Origin: an uncultured Planctomycetota bacterium
Lineage (GTDB): Bacteria; Planctomycetota; Phycisphaerae; Sedimentisphaerales; UBA12454
Length of the DNA stretch: 34,213 nucleotides
Reading direction: 5' to 3'
Assembly (NCBI GenBank): GCA_903847315.1
Contig: CAINDG010000006.1
Coordinates: 1 to 34,213, forward strand
Of this stretch, positions 1 through 8,474 are shown piece by piece (within the stretch, counting starts at the first letter, position 1; each line of letters opens with the position of its first letter). Position numbers and translations under genes: made by a program. The notes below the pieces were generated by a model that was not told the origin of the DNA, did no database searches, and worked only from the letters and a program-made list of their open reading frames with translations.

Positions 1-154
1 CTATGACCTCGACTGCAATGGCTATATTGGTTGGGGCGATGTTGCGATAATGGGCCAGAACTGGCTTGCGAACGGTCCGGGCCTGTTAGGCGATTTCGAC
101 AAGAATAACACTGTAAACTTCCTCGACTTCGCAGATTTCGCAGCGATTTGGTGA
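1..154 (+). CDS. C-terminal fragment of a dockerin-like repeat protein (5' end outside window)
   Basis: An open frame enters from the left edge (first full codon at base 2) and ends at TGA 152-154, giving 51 residues. Two repeats are visible. The first has the Ca-binding loop DLDCNGYIGWGD followed by MGQNWL. The second has GDFDKNNTVNFLDFADF and ends in AIW. This D-x-D-x-N-G-x-hydrophobic-x5-D pattern matches type I dockerin / EF-hand-like repeats, which in Phycisphaerae close many large secreted proteins. The rest of the protein is outside the window, so its catalytic or binding function is unknown. It is the only plus-strand coding sequence found and converges on the ribosomal cluster. Confidence 0.8.
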   Translation, partial: YDLDCNGYIGWGDVAIMGQNWLANGPGLLGDFDKNNTVNFLDFADFAAIW

Positions 155-165
155 GTTTACAAAAA

Positions 166-191
166 AAGGCCGGTTGTAACTAACCGGCCTT
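166..191 (-). terminator. Rho-independent terminator at the end of the cluster
   Basis: A perfect 10-bp stem (166-175 with 182-191, AAGGCCGGTT/AACCGGCCTT) has a 6-base loop. On the minus strand it is followed at once by seven T (plus-strand A 161-167), the classic form. It lies 15 bases beyond the 3' end of tRNA-Met and so closes the minus-strand transcript. The same hairpin may also stop the converging plus-strand dockerin gene, although no T run follows on that strand. Confidence 0.85.
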
Positions 192-206
192 AATGCACTT
201 ACAAAA

Positions 207-280
<74 letters not shown>

Positions 281-320
281 ATCATTTTATAAATCTACCA
301 AACCTCCTCAATAAAATCAA

Positions 321-734
321 TTACAGTTTGGCACGAATTTTTTCAGCAATTTCCTCCGCTTTTCCCTGCGGATATTTAGACGCCGGCCAACGGCTGAAAA
401 CGCCATCGCCTGTTTTTCTCGGTATTATATGAAAATGCAGATGTTCCACAAGCTGCCCTGCCGCCCTGCCGTTATTGCACAAAATATTATAGCCATCCGC
501 TGCCGAAGCGGCAAAAACCGCAGCGGCAACCTTCGGCAAAACCGACATGATAGATGCCAGAACCTGCGGCGGACACTCATGCACTTTTGTATAATGCTGT
601 TTGGGTATTACAAGGGTATGGCCTTCGCTGATTGGACCGATATCGAGAAACGCTAGGATTTCTTTATCCTCGTAAATCTTCAGAGAAGGTATTTGGCCGG
701 CGGCAATTTTGCAAAATATACAATTTTCAGCCAA
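321..734 (-). CDS. HIT (histidine triad) family nucleotide-binding protein
   Basis: The 137-residue protein is a standard HINT/HIT size. The active-site triad is at residues 98-102 (HLHFH, followed by IIPR), where the middle histidine acts as nucleophile on nucleoside phosphoramidates or adenylylated substrates in this family. C5-x-x-C8 near the N-terminus fits the zinc-binding HIT subgroup. The chosen start is TTG at 734-732, with AGGA six bases upstream; no closer ATG matches the family N-terminus. It follows rplQ by 44 bases and is probably its last protein-coding cotranscript. The exact substrate cannot be told from sequence. Confidence 0.9.
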   Translation of the reverse strand: MAENCIFCKIAAGQIPSLKIYEDKEILAFLDIGPISEGHTLVIPKQHYTKVHECPPQVLASIMSVLPKVAAAVFAASAADGYNILCNNGRAAGQLVEHLHFHIIPRKTGDGVFSRWPASKYPQGKAEEIAEKIRAKL

Positions 735-778
735 TTCTCTTCCTCTCGGAATTAATCTAAACTATTTTATTCGCTCTT

Positions 779-1288
779 CTATTCTTTCGGGAGTTCCTTT
801 TCCGCTTCTGCTGCTTTTTCAGCTTTTGTTTTTTTCTTTTTTGCGGCTTTCTTTTTGCCCTTGCCTTCGGACTCTGTCTGTTGTTTTTCCTGGCCTACCA
901 GTTGCAGCAGAACAAGCGGGCTGTTATCGCCCATCCGAGTCTTCGCAAGTCTTATAATTCTCGTATATCCGCCTGCCCTGTCAAGATATCTGGGGCCGAT
1001 TTCACTGAACAATTTGCCGATAATCGTGCCTTTTCTCTCTATCTCGCCGTCAACTTCTTTGACAATATCGTGATTACCGAGTATCGCTATCGCGCGGCGT
1101 CTCGAGGCAAGGTCGCCTTTCTTGGCAAGAGTTATAAGTTTTTCAACAAAACTTTTGACATGCTTTGCCTTGGGCATTGTTGTGCTTATGGTTTCATGCT
1201 CAAAAAGAGCAGCGGCAAGATTTCTCCGCAATGCTACTCTATGAGCGCTGGTTCGGTTAAGTTGTCCGCCTGCAATTCTATGACGCAT
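779..1288 (-). CDS. rplQ: 50S ribosomal protein L17
   Basis: The N-terminus MRHRIAGGQLNRTSAHR is the L17 signature, and the core runs to about residue 130 (LDRAGGYTRIIRLAKTRMGD, then LVLLQLVG). L17 lies near the peptide exit tunnel of the large subunit. At 169 residues it is about 40 longer than the E. coli protein (127). The extra part is a Lys/Ala/Glu-rich, probably disordered C-terminal tail (about 133-169). It is the last ribosomal gene of the alpha block, 24 bases after rpoA. Confidence 0.97.
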   Translation of the reverse strand: MRHRIAGGQLNRTSAHRVALRRNLAAALFEHETISTTMPKAKHVKSFVEKLITLAKKGDLASRRRAIAILGNHDIVKEVDGEIERKGTIIGKLFSEIGPRYLDRAGGYTRIIRLAKTRMGDNSPLVLLQLVGQEKQQTESEGKGKKKAAKKKKTKAEKAAEAEKELPKE

Positions 1289-1312
1289 ATTTGTTTATAC
1301 CTCAAAAATCAA

Positions 1313-2320
1313 TTAATTTTCAACGTCGGTCATTCCGAGCGTCATTCCGATATCGGCAAGTTTACGAATAATCTCACGAAGGCTCGTTTTGCCAAAACTG
1401 CGGAGCTTCAGCAAATCCGCTTCGGTCATCTTAACCAGTTGTCCTACAGTCTCAATATGACTTGCCTCAAGACAGTTGCTCGCACGAACAGACAAATCAA
1501 GTTCCTGTATCGGCATCTTAAACTTTTCCGTAAGCTGCTCGTCAACTTTCTTTTCTTCTCCTTCTGCTTCGCCGCTCTTGGCCTCTTCGACTGTCTCGGC
1601 GCCGATTTCAAAATACTGTACGAACGGATTAACGTGTTTTCGGAGTATTTTGCCGGCTTCGACAAGAGCCATCTCAGGCGTAACTGAGCCGTCGGTCCAT
1701 ATTTCAAGAATCAGCCGGTCGAAGTTAGTTTTTTGTCCTACGCGCGTATCTTCGGTTTTATATCTGACGCGGACAATAGGCGAATAAACCGCATCGATTT
1801 CAACTTTGCCGGCTTCCTGTTCAAATCTGTCCGCCGCGGCAAGTCTCTCGATAGCGGGCGAATAACCGCGGCCGGTTTCCACCGTCATTTCCATCGAGAA
1901 TTTTACATTTTCCGTCAACGTCACAAGCACGTGGTCTTTGTTTACAATCTCGACGACAGGTTCGCACTGAATCTGTCCTGCGGTGATAACACCTGCCTTG
2001 TCGGCAACCAATTTGATAATCTTCGGCTCAGAACAGGTCTTCCTGATAACAAGTCTTTTAATATTAAGGATAATCTCGGTTGCATCTTCCTTAACACCTC
2101 GCAGCGACGCAAATTCATGGTCTGCGCCCGCGATTTTTACGCTGGTAACTGCCGCGCCTTCCAGCGAGGAAAGCAAAACACGCCTGAGACTGTTTCCGAC
2201 TGTCGTACCGAATCCATGTTCAAACGGTTCGACGCGGAAAAGACCGTATCTGTCTGTTGAAATCTGCTTGTCCAGCTCAACACGTGTCGGAAGTTCCATT
2301 CCTCTCCAGGTTATTCTCAT
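1313..2320 (-). CDS. rpoA: DNA-directed RNA polymerase subunit alpha
   Basis: The 335-residue alpha subunit (E. coli 329) dimerises to scaffold beta and beta'. The N-terminal assembly domain spans about 20-235 and contains EPFEHGFGTTVGNSLRRVLL. An acidic, Lys/Glu-rich linker lies around 245-262. The C-terminal domain (about 268-330) keeps the helix-hairpin-helix LLKLRSFGKTSLREI that binds UP-element DNA and activators. The start is supported by AGGAGG eight bases upstream of the ATG. A 105-base spacer separates it from rpsD, longer than most gaps here. No clear promoter was recognised in that spacer. Confidence 0.98.
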   Translation of the reverse strand: MRITWRGMELPTRVELDKQISTDRYGLFRVEPFEHGFGTTVGNSLRRVLLSSLEGAAVTSVKIAGADHEFASLRGVKEDATEIILNIKRLVIRKTCSEPKIIKLVADKAGVITAGQIQCEPVVEIVNKDHVLVTLTENVKFSMEMTVETGRGYSPAIERLAAADRFEQEAGKVEIDAVYSPIVRVRYKTEDTRVGQKTNFDRLILEIWTDGSVTPEMALVEAGKILRKHVNPFVQYFEIGAETVEEAKSGEAEGEEKKVDEQLTEKFKMPIQELDLSVRASNCLEASHIETVGQLVKMTEADLLKLRSFGKTSLREIIRKLADIGMTLGMTDVEN

Positions 2321-2425
2321 TTTTGGCCTCCTAAAAAAGGGCAGATGTTCTCAGCGATTTTGACAGGGGCCTATGCCTTTAAAAAACGCTATCTGCGACC
2401 CGCCCGGTTATTATTTCATCTAAAA

Positions 2426-3058
2426 CTATCTCGAACAGAACTCCACAACAAGCTGCTCCTCTATCGGGAGCTGCACATCCTGCCTTGAAGGCAGCGCGAC
2501 AATTACGGCTGAAGGGTCTTTAATATCGAGCTGCAGCCAGCTTTGTGCGGTAAAGTTCGGGTTTGTATCCAATTGCATTCTTATTCTTTTTTTGCTCTTT
2601 TCACTGGGCTTTACTGTTATCTTGTCGCCGATAGTTACCACATAGTCGGCGATATCAACTTTTTTCGCGTTAATATATATATGTCCATGCGCAATCAGTT
2701 GTCTTGCGGTCTTTCTTGAAGGCGCAAAATTCAGTTTATAAACAACATTGTCAAGCCGTCTTTCAAGCATACTAAGCAAAACTTCGCCGGTATTGCCCTT
2801 GGTATGTTCGGCCTCTTCGAAGTACCGCATAAATTGCGTCTCGCCAAGACCGTAATACCGTTTAACTTTCTGCTTCTCGCGAAGACGAATGCCGTAATCG
2901 CTGCCTCTGCCTCGGCGCCAGCCGTGCATACCGGGAGCGACATTTCGCTGACGTTTTTCAATCGGGCATTTGCCCGTTTCGCAGCGAATGCCCTTGAGCA
3001 TCAGCTTCATACCTTCGCGACGGCACAACTTACAGGATGAATCAAGATAACGACCCAT
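2426..3058 (-). CDS. rpsD: 30S ribosomal protein S4, zinc-binding form
   Basis: The 210-residue protein begins MGRYLDSSCKLCRREG. Four cysteines (C9, C12, C26, C31) form the CxxC...CxxxxC zinc site of C+ type S4 proteins; E. coli S4 has lost it. The S4 RNA-binding domain covers about 95-160 (RRLDNVVYKLNFAPSRKTAR). S4 binds 16S rRNA first during small-subunit assembly and in some bacteria represses the alpha operon. It lies between rpsK (30-base gap) and rpoA, the standard alpha-operon order. Confidence 0.98.
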   Translation of the reverse strand: MGRYLDSSCKLCRREGMKLMLKGIRCETGKCPIEKRQRNVAPGMHGWRRGRGSDYGIRLREKQKVKRYYGLGETQFMRYFEEAEHTKGNTGEVLLSMLERRLDNVVYKLNFAPSRKTARQLIAHGHIYINAKKVDIADYVVTIGDKITVKPSEKSKKRIRMQLDTNPNFTAQSWLQLDIKDPSAVIVALPSRQDVQLPIEEQLVVEFCSR

Positions 3059-3088
3059 ATTTTTATCTGCTCCAAAATCTATTCAGCA

Positions 3089-3460
3089 TTAAACTCTTCT
3101 TCTTTTCGGCGGACGACAGCCGTTATGAGGGATAGGAGTAACGTCTTCAATCGAAGAAATTCTCAAACCGGCGGACTGCAGGGCTGATATCGCTGATTCT
3201 CTGCCGGAACCGGGTCCCTTAACTCTTACTTCAACTTCACGAACACCCGACCGCTTTGCTGCGTTGGCACACTTCTCTGCCGCTCTTTGCGCCGCAAATG
3301 GTGTGCTTTTACGCGAACCTTTAAAGCCTACCGTACCTGCCGAATCCCGGCAGATTGTATCGCCCTCGACATCGGTTATTGTTATCAGCGTGTTATTAAA
3401 GGTCGATTTAATATGAACAATCGCCTTTGCAACATTCCTTCTTATTTTTCCCTTAGCCAT
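3089..3460 (-). CDS. rpsK: 30S ribosomal protein S11
   Basis: The 123-residue protein has the family hallmarks [15 protein letters not shown] near the N-terminus, [11 protein letters not shown] in the middle, and the conserved C-terminus [17 protein letters not shown]11 sits on the platform of the small subunit, close to the E-site and the Shine-Dalgarno helix. It lies in the alpha-operon order rpsM-rpsK-rpsD-rpoA-rplQ with a 21-base gap to rpsM. Length and composition are ordinary. Confidence 0.98.
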   Translation of the reverse strand: MAKGKIRRNVAKAIVHIKSTFNNTLITITDVEGDTICRDSAGTVGFKGSRKSTPFAAQRAAEKCANAAKRSGVREVEVRVKGPGSGRESAISALQSAGLRISSIEDVTPIPHNGCRPPKRRRV

Positions 3461-3481
3461 TTAGTATAAATACCTCAAATA

Positions 3482-3868
3482 TTATGTACGTATTTCTTTT
3501 ACGCCCTTCTTGCCGGCAACGGTCTTTCTTTTGCCCTTTCTCGTACGGGCATTACTCTGCGTCTGCTGCCCCCTGACAGGCAGTCCTTTGCGGTGCCTGA
3601 TTCCGCGGTAGCAGGCGATATCCTTGAGCCTGGCAATATCCTGAGCGACTTGTCTTCTGAGCTGGCCTTCAACCGCATAATCACGGTCGATTATCTGGGC
3701 GATTTTGCTTACCTCGTCTTCTGTAAGCTTGCCCGCGCGAACATCAGGCTTTACGCCGATTTCATTGAGTATCTTTCCAGCAATGAATCTTCCTATACCA
3801 TGAATATAAGTCAGAGCGATAACTATCGCTTTGTCGTTCGGTATATCAACACCAACTATACGCGGCAT
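3482..3868 (-). CDS. rpsM: 30S ribosomal protein S13
   Basis: The 128-residue protein starts [19 protein letters not shown] and has the helix-two-turn-helix with YIHGIG. Its basic tail contains [15 protein letters not shown] and NARTRKG, the part that reaches toward the P-site tRNA. S13 is in the small-subunit head, contacts L5 of the large subunit (bridge B1b), and is partnered here by the rplE gene in the spc block. It is the first of the alpha genes after rpmJ (18-base gap). Confidence 0.98.
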   Translation of the reverse strand: MPRIVGVDIPNDKAIVIALTYIHGIGRFIAGKILNEIGVKPDVRAGKLTEDEVSKIAQIIDRDYAVEGQLRRQVAQDIARLKDIACYRGIRHRKGLPVRGQQTQSNARTRKGKRKTVAGKKGVKEIRT

Positions 3869-3886
3869 ATTTAACTCTCCGAAAAA

Positions 3887-4003
3887 TTAGCCTTGTCTCT
3901 GTTTGTGGCGCGGGTCCACAGGGCAGATTACCCGCACAACACCTTTGCGACGAATCACTTTACAATTCTCGCATATCCGTTTTACTGAAGTTCTTACTTT
4001 CAT
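3887..4003 (-). CDS. rpmJ: 50S ribosomal protein L36, zinc-binding form
   Basis: A short ORF from ATG 4003-4001 to TAA 3889-3887 encodes 38 residues: [20 protein letters not shown], then [18 protein letters not shown]. The zinc ligands C11, C14, C27 and H33 are all present, making it the C+ form. Length equals that of E. coli L36. L36 is the last-added small protein of the large subunit. It occupies its usual place between infA and rpsM. Confidence 0.97.
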   Translation of the reverse strand: MKVRTSVKRICENCKVIRRKGVVRVICPVDPRHKQRQG

Positions 4004-4019
4004 AAACCACCTTATTCCG

Positions 4020-4235
4020 CTAATGTCGCAGAATTATCCTTCCTTTTGTCAAATCATAAGGCGACATTTCTATCGTAACCTTATCGCCTGCAAGTATCCT
4101 TATAAAATGCATTCTCATTTTTCCGGAAACATGCGCTATAATCACATGTCCGTTCTGCAGTTCAACCCTGAACATTGCATTCGGCAGGGCTTCAAGAATA
4201 TTGCCCTCAACTATTATTGCATCCTTTTTTGGCAT
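4020..4235 (-). CDS. infA: Translation initiation factor IF-1
   Basis: The 71-residue protein is a single S1-like OB fold: [20 protein letters not shown], then [20 protein letters not shown] and the end [14 protein letters not shown]-1 occupies the A site of the small subunit during initiation and modulates IF-2 and IF-3. The size matches the family (71-72). It lies 17 bases after map and 16 before rpmJ, the order map-infA-rpmJ seen in many spc/alpha junctions. Confidence 0.98.
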   Translation of the reverse strand: MPKKDAIIVEGNILEALPNAMFRVELQNGHVIIAHVSGKMRMHFIRILAGDKVTIEMSPYDLTKGRIILRH

Positions 4236-4252
4236 ATAACCACAAGTGCTGT

Positions 4253-5032
4253 TTATTTTACTGTCAGCACCTCACAGCCGTTTTTCGTTACCGCTATCGT
4301 ATGCTCAAAGTGAGCCGATGGTTTGCCGTCTCGTGTAGCAACCGTCCAGCCGTCCTTTAAGGTTACCACCTGACTGGTGCCCATATTAACCATAGGCTCA
4401 ACAGCAAGAATCATTCCTTCCTGCAGGACGATATCGTCTTTCAAAAGTTCCTTACTCACATAATTCGGAACTTTCGGTTCTTCATGCATCTGGGTGCCTA
4501 TTCCGTGACCGACGAAATCGGTAACAACAGAAAAACCTGCCGACTCCGCCAAATCCTGCATCTGTTTCGCTATTCGGCTCCATTTTTCGCCCGGCCTGCC
4601 GCACTTAATTGCTATATCGAGCATCCCGGCGGTAATGTCCATCAACTGCTGCTTGCGGCGGTCAATTGTTCCTATCGCCACTGTAAGGGCGGCGTCGCCG
4701 CAATAACCTGCCAGCCTTGTACCGAAATCGATACTGAGAATATCACCTTCCCGCAGTTTTACTTTGTCCGACGGTATTCCGTGCACTACCTGCTCGTTGA
4801 TTGACGTACATATCGCTGCCGGAAAAGGCTTATAACCGTAAGGATTTTCCACGCCCTTAAAAAGAGCTTCGGCACCGGCGCTTCTGGTCATATCTTCAGC
4901 TATACGGTTCAACTCGGCAGTGCTTATTCCTACAACCGCGGACTGCTTCAATTTTAAAAGAACATCGGCGACAACCTCGCCGGCTTTTTTCATAAGCTCT
5001 ATTTCTCTGCGACTTCTTAACTTTATCGCCAT
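4253..5032 (-). CDS. map: Methionine aminopeptidase, type I
   Basis: The 259-residue enzyme removes the N-terminal Met from new proteins. The five metal ligands of the family are visible: D102 (SIDFG), D113 (CGDAA), H176 (FVGHGIG), E212 (AVEPM) and E243 (FEHT). The substrate-site histidine H84 (VVHGIPS) and H183 are also present. The length fits type Ia, without the N-terminal zinc-finger extension of other classes. Its ATG lies 3 bases after the adk stop, implying tight cotranslation, and infA follows 17 bases later. Confidence 0.98.
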   Translation of the reverse strand: MAIKLRSRREIELMKKAGEVVADVLLKLKQSAVVGISTAELNRIAEDMTRSAGAEALFKGVENPYGYKPFPAAICTSINEQVVHGIPSDKVKLREGDILSIDFGTRLAGYCGDAALTVAIGTIDRRKQQLMDITAGMLDIAIKCGRPGEKWSRIAKQMQDLAESAGFSVVTDFVGHGIGTQMHEEPKVPNYVSKELLKDDIVLQEGMILAVEPMVNMGTSQVVTLKDGWTVATRDGKPSAHFEHTIAVTKNGCEVLTVK

Positions 5033-5035
5033 TTT

Positions 5036-5692
5036 CTATCGAACAGCCGCCAGACTATCGAGCTTTTTAAATACTAATGCCGTTACTTCATCAATTGATT
5101 TGGCGGCATCAATATCAAAAATTTGGCGGCCTTTATCGCCGTAAAAACCAACCACCGCAGCGGTCTGCTGGTGATAAGTTTCCAGTCTTTGCTTTACAAC
5201 CTTCGGTTTATCGTCTGTTCGCTGAACAAGCTTCTGGCTGCATTTATCGCACAAACCATCAACTTTAGGTTTTAACGTATCCACATGATAAACAGCGCCG
5301 CAGGCAGGACAACTTCGCCTGCCGGTTATGCGTTTTTCGAGGATGCTGTCGTCAATGACTAAATTTATAATAGCATCAATTTTTTTCTTTTTTCGCGACA
5401 GCTCATTATCGAGCTCAGCGGCCTGTACAACTGTGCGGGGAAAACCATCCAGTACACAATTGCCCGCTGCCGACTCTATCGCGATAACCATCATTTCTAT
5501 TATCAGATGGTCTGGCACAAGCCTGCCTGAATCCATAAACTCAGCCGCTTTTTTGCCCAGTTCCGTCCCAGATGCCCGCTGACTTCTTAAAATATCGCCG
5601 CTGGATAAATGCACCAGCTTATATTTTTCCACAATCCGTTTGCACTGCGTACCTTTTCCGGCTCCCGGCGGACCAAGAAGTACGATTACCAT
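5036..5692 (-). CDS. adk: Adenylate kinase with zinc-binding LID
   Basis: The 218-residue kinase interconverts ATP + AMP and 2 ADP. The P-loop is GPPGAGKGTQ (7-16), the AMP-binding segment has SSGDILR, and LDGFPRT (81-87) is the adenylate-kinase signature. A four-cysteine LID zinc site is formed by C128, C131, C148 and C151, as in Gram-positive and many other long-form enzymes. Its ATG (5692) lies inside the end of secY, giving a 7-base overlap and suggesting translational coupling, as in the common secY-adk-map order. Confidence 0.98.
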   Translation of the reverse strand: MVIVLLGPPGAGKGTQCKRIVEKYKLVHLSSGDILRSQRASGTELGKKAAEFMDSGRLVPDHLIIEMMVIAIESAAGNCVLDGFPRTVVQAAELDNELSRKKKKIDAIINLVIDDSILEKRITGRRSCPACGAVYHVDTLKPKVDGLCDKCSQKLVQRTDDKPKVVKQRLETYHQQTAAVVGFYGDKGRQIFDIDAAKSIDEVTALVFKKLDSLAAVR

Positions 5693-7056
5693 CCGCGAGC
5701 TCCCTTTATCCTGCCGCTCGAGCTGAAGCCTTCATAGTTACGCATTATCAGGTTGGCTTCTACTCTTTGTACCAAATCCAGCGATACACTAACCACAATC
5801 AGCAAACCCGTACCGCCAAAGAAAGACGCTACCTGCCAGTCAATATCCAGTCCCGGCATCTGAGAAATTACAGTCGGCACAACCGCTATAATCGCCAGAA
5901 AAGCCGCTCCGTAAAACGTAATTCTCGCCATCACGGTCTCAAGATACTCGGCCGTCCTGTGTCCGGGACGAAGACCGGGTATAAAACTGCCGGAGTTGCG
6001 GAGATTCTTGGCCATTTCCTTGGGCTGAAACTGCACTGTTGTCCAAAAATACGAAAATAGAATTATAAGAATAATATAGAAAACATTATATACATATGCG
6101 CCAGAGTGCAGCGACATAGCTATATTTCCAAGAAGCGTCGAGTTGCTTAATGCCGGAATACTCAAAAGCTGGGCGAAAAGTATCGGCGGAAACTGCATAA
6201 GGCTCGAAGCAAAAATTATAGGCATAACGCCGCCGTGATTTATCCGCAACGGAAGATAATGCCTTTGTCCGCCATACATCCGCATACCCCGCATCTGCTT
6301 GGCCTGCTGTACTGGTATTCGCCTTTGTCCCTGTGTTATCAATATCGCTCCTGCGACAACAAATACAAAGGCTACTATCAGAAATACTATTTTGCCTGGG
6401 CCGTATGTTCCTGCCGACGAGCCGGCACCTACGACAAGCGTAGTATTTTGCCATACCCTGGCCATTGTGCCGGGCATCCTGGCTATGATGCCTGCCATAA
6501 TCAAAAGGCTTATTCCGTTTCCAATGCCGTATTCATCAATCTGTTCTCCGAGCCACATCATAAATATCGTACCGGCAGTCATTCCAATAACGCCCAGAAT
6601 AACTGTCGCCCCCTCAAGGCCGGGATACGAATAAGGCTGCATAAATTTCACAAACATCATCGACTGAATCAAACATATCGGTACTGTAAGATACCGCGTA
6701 TATTCCTGTATTTTTTTATATCCGGTCTGTCCTTCTTCCTTGAGCTTTTTAAGCGAAGGCATAACTTCGCCAAGCAGCATCAGAATAATTGAACTGGTTA
6801 TATAAGGCATAATGCCCAGACCGAACAGACTGCTTTTTCTCAATTCGCCGCCGCTGAGCATTTGCAGATGTTCCAATGCTCTGCCGATTGGGCTATTTTC
6901 GTCCTGCTGCTTGGAGGCGCCTAATACCTTCTGCACATCTATGCCAGGTATGGAAATATGAAACCCAATGCGGTAAATTATCAGCAGCGCTATCGTAAAC
7001 AGCACCTTGTTCCGCAAATCAGGAATCTTAAATATATTTACAGCAGCATTAAACAT
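5686..7056 (-). CDS. secY: Protein translocase subunit SecY
   Basis: The 456-residue inner-membrane channel protein has ten predicted hydrophobic segments. The first is at about 18-35 (LFTIALLIIYRIGFHISIPG, where RIG and IPGID are family signatures). The cytosolic loop has QRRIPVQQAKQ (about 240-255) and the late loop has LRNSGSFIPGLRPG. SecY forms the translocon with SecE, encoded at 31701-32102. The gene follows rplO by 20 bases and overlaps adk by 7, the usual spc-operon tail. Confidence 0.98.
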   Translation of the reverse strand: MFNAAVNIFKIPDLRNKVLFTIALLIIYRIGFHISIPGIDVQKVLGASKQQDENSPIGRALEHLQMLSGGELRKSSLFGLGIMPYITSSIILMLLGEVMPSLKKLKEEGQTGYKKIQEYTRYLTVPICLIQSMMFVKFMQPYSYPGLEGATVILGVIGMTAGTIFMMWLGEQIDEYGIGNGISLLIMAGIIARMPGTMARVWQNTTLVVGAGSSAGTYGPGKIVFLIVAFVFVVAGAILITQGQRRIPVQQAKQMRGMRMYGGQRHYLPLRINHGGVMPIIFASSLMQFPPILFAQLLSIPALSNSTLLGNIAMSLHSGAYVYNVFYIILIILFSYFWTTVQFQPKEMAKNLRNSGSFIPGLRPGHRTAEYLETVMARITFYGAAFLAIIAVVPTVISQMPGLDIDWQVASFFGGTGLLIVVSVSLDLVQRVEANLIMRNYEGFSSSGRIKGARGW

Positions 7057-7076
7057 TTGTCTTCCCTGTCAATTTA

Positions 7077-7523
7077 TTACGCCACAATTTTGGCTTCTCC
7101 GCCGCAGCTTAATATCTTGTCGTGAGCGCTCTTGCTGTATTTATGAGCGCTTACCTGCAGTTTTTTTGTAAGTTCGCCGTCTCCGAGTACTTTTATTCTG
7201 CTTCTGATGCTATTAACAAGTCCGGCGTTGAAAAGCGTTTTGGCATCGATGACAGCGCCATCGTCAAACTTATCGAGTTGTGAGACATTTATTATTTCAT
7301 ATCTGCAGGCAAAGCTATAATTGCTGAAACCGCGCTTCGGAAGCCTCCTGAACAAAGGCATTGAGCCGCCTTCATATCCGAGTTTGCCGCCGGCACCGGC
7401 TCGGCTTAGACTGCCTTTGTGGCCTCTGCCGCTGGTCTTGCCGTGGCCAGACCCAGTGCCTCGTGCGATTCTTTTTCGCCGCTTTTTTCCGCCTGCTATT
7501 GAAGTTATTTCATGACTTAGCAT
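7077..7523 (-). CDS. rplO: 50S ribosomal protein L15
   Basis: The 148-residue protein has the glycine- and basic-rich N-terminal extension of L15 (KKRRKRIARGTGSGHGKTSG, then RGHKGSLSRAG) and the globular domain with FRRLPKRGFSN. L15 is a late-assembly large-subunit protein reaching deep into 23S rRNA. It starts only 7 bases after the rpsE stop. In most bacteria rpmD (L30) lies between these two genes, and there is no room for it here. Confidence 0.98.
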   Translation of the reverse strand: MLSHEITSIAGGKKRRKRIARGTGSGHGKTSGRGHKGSLSRAGAGGKLGYEGGSMPLFRRLPKRGFSNYSFACRYEIINVSQLDKFDDGAVIDAKTLFNAGLVNSIRSRIKVLGDGELTKKLQVSAHKYSKSAHDKILSCGGEAKIVA

Positions 7524-7530
7524 AACTTCA

Positions 7531-8046
7531 TCACCACCTTTTCACCGGTTCCACTGTTACTCCGCGAAGCTGCCCTATTGACTGCGGGCTGCGAAGTTTT
7601 AATAAACCGTCCATTGTCGCTTTAACAACATTTTTCGTAGTTGTACTGCCGTAAACTTTCGTCAGCACATCATGAACACCTGCAAGCTCCAATACCGCTC
7701 GCGCTCCGGCGCCGGCTATAACTCCCGTTCCGGGGCTTGCCGGTATTAACGTTATCTTCGTTGCGCCGAATTTGCCCATAGCCTGATGCGGTATCGTCTG
7801 ACCGTTCAGCAAAACATAGTGCAAACTCTTGCGCGCATCTTTTACCGCTTTGTTAACAGCCATAGGCACTTCTTTTGCCTTGCCGTATCCGATTCCGACT
7901 CTTCCGGTACGGTCGCCGACCGCTACCATCGCTCCGAAACTGAACCGTCTGCCGCCCTTAACCACCTTGGCGCAGCGGAAAACCTTTATTACAGTCTCTT
8001 CAAGAGGGCTGTCCGAACCGCTTGTCATTCTTAACTCTTCTGCCAA
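7531..8046 (-). CDS. rpsE: 30S ribosomal protein S5
   Basis: The 171-residue protein has the S5 double-stranded-RNA-binding domain (ETVIKVFRCAKVVKGGRRFS, then FGAMVAVGDRTGRVGIGYGK) and the C-terminal domain with PASPGTGVIAGAGARAVLE. S5 acts in decoding fidelity with S4 and S12. The first codon appears to be TTG (8046-8044), with GGAG eight bases upstream. An ATG seven codons in (8028) is an alternative with a weaker upstream motif. It lies 24 bases after rplR. Confidence 0.97.
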   Translation of the reverse strand: MAEELRMTSGSDSPLEETVIKVFRCAKVVKGGRRFSFGAMVAVGDRTGRVGIGYGKAKEVPMAVNKAVKDARKSLHYVLLNGQTIPHQAMGKFGATKITLIPASPGTGVIAGAGARAVLELAGVHDVLTKVYGSTTTKNVVKATMDGLLKLRSPQSIGQLRGVTVEPVKRW

Positions 8047-8070
8047 TTCGATATCTCCAAATTCTGCCCG

Positions 8071-8436
8071 CTAAAAAACAAGCCCTGCTTCTCTGGCCGC
8101 ATCAGCAAGCGCCTTGATTCTGCCATGATAACGATACCGATTTCTGTCGAACTTTACACATTTGATTCCGACCTGTATTGCCTGCTTCGCAATTTCAGTG
8201 CCGACAATCTTTGCTGCCGCGATATTGCCTGTCTTCTTCAGGCCGTCCCGAACCGAGCCGCTCCTTGTTCCCGCTGATGCAAGCGTAACTGCCGCTACGT
8301 CATCTATAATCTGAGCGTAAATATGCCGATTCGAGCGAAAGACACTTAGCCGAGGTCTGTCCTGCGTTCCAAGTACTTTCTTGTGAACCCGAAGTTTTCT
8401 TCTAACTCTTGCTTTTTTTATTCTGTCAATCTGCAT
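8071..8436 (-). CDS. rplR: 50S ribosomal protein L18
   Basis: The 121-residue protein has the family order of a basic N-terminus ([20 protein letters not shown]), then [20 protein letters not shown], and finally [20 protein letters not shown] plus AREAGLVF. L18 binds 5S rRNA together with L5 and anchors the central protuberance. Length is near the E. coli protein (117). It follows rplF by 38 bases in spc order. Confidence 0.98.
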   Translation of the reverse strand: MQIDRIKKARVRRKLRVHKKVLGTQDRPRLSVFRSNRHIYAQIIDDVAAVTLASAGTRSGSVRDGLKKTGNIAAAKIVGTEIAKQAIQVGIKCVKFDRNRYRYHGRIKALADAAREAGLVF

Positions 8437-8474
8437 AAATATTTCTCTGAAAAATCAAAATCGGCCATGTAAAC

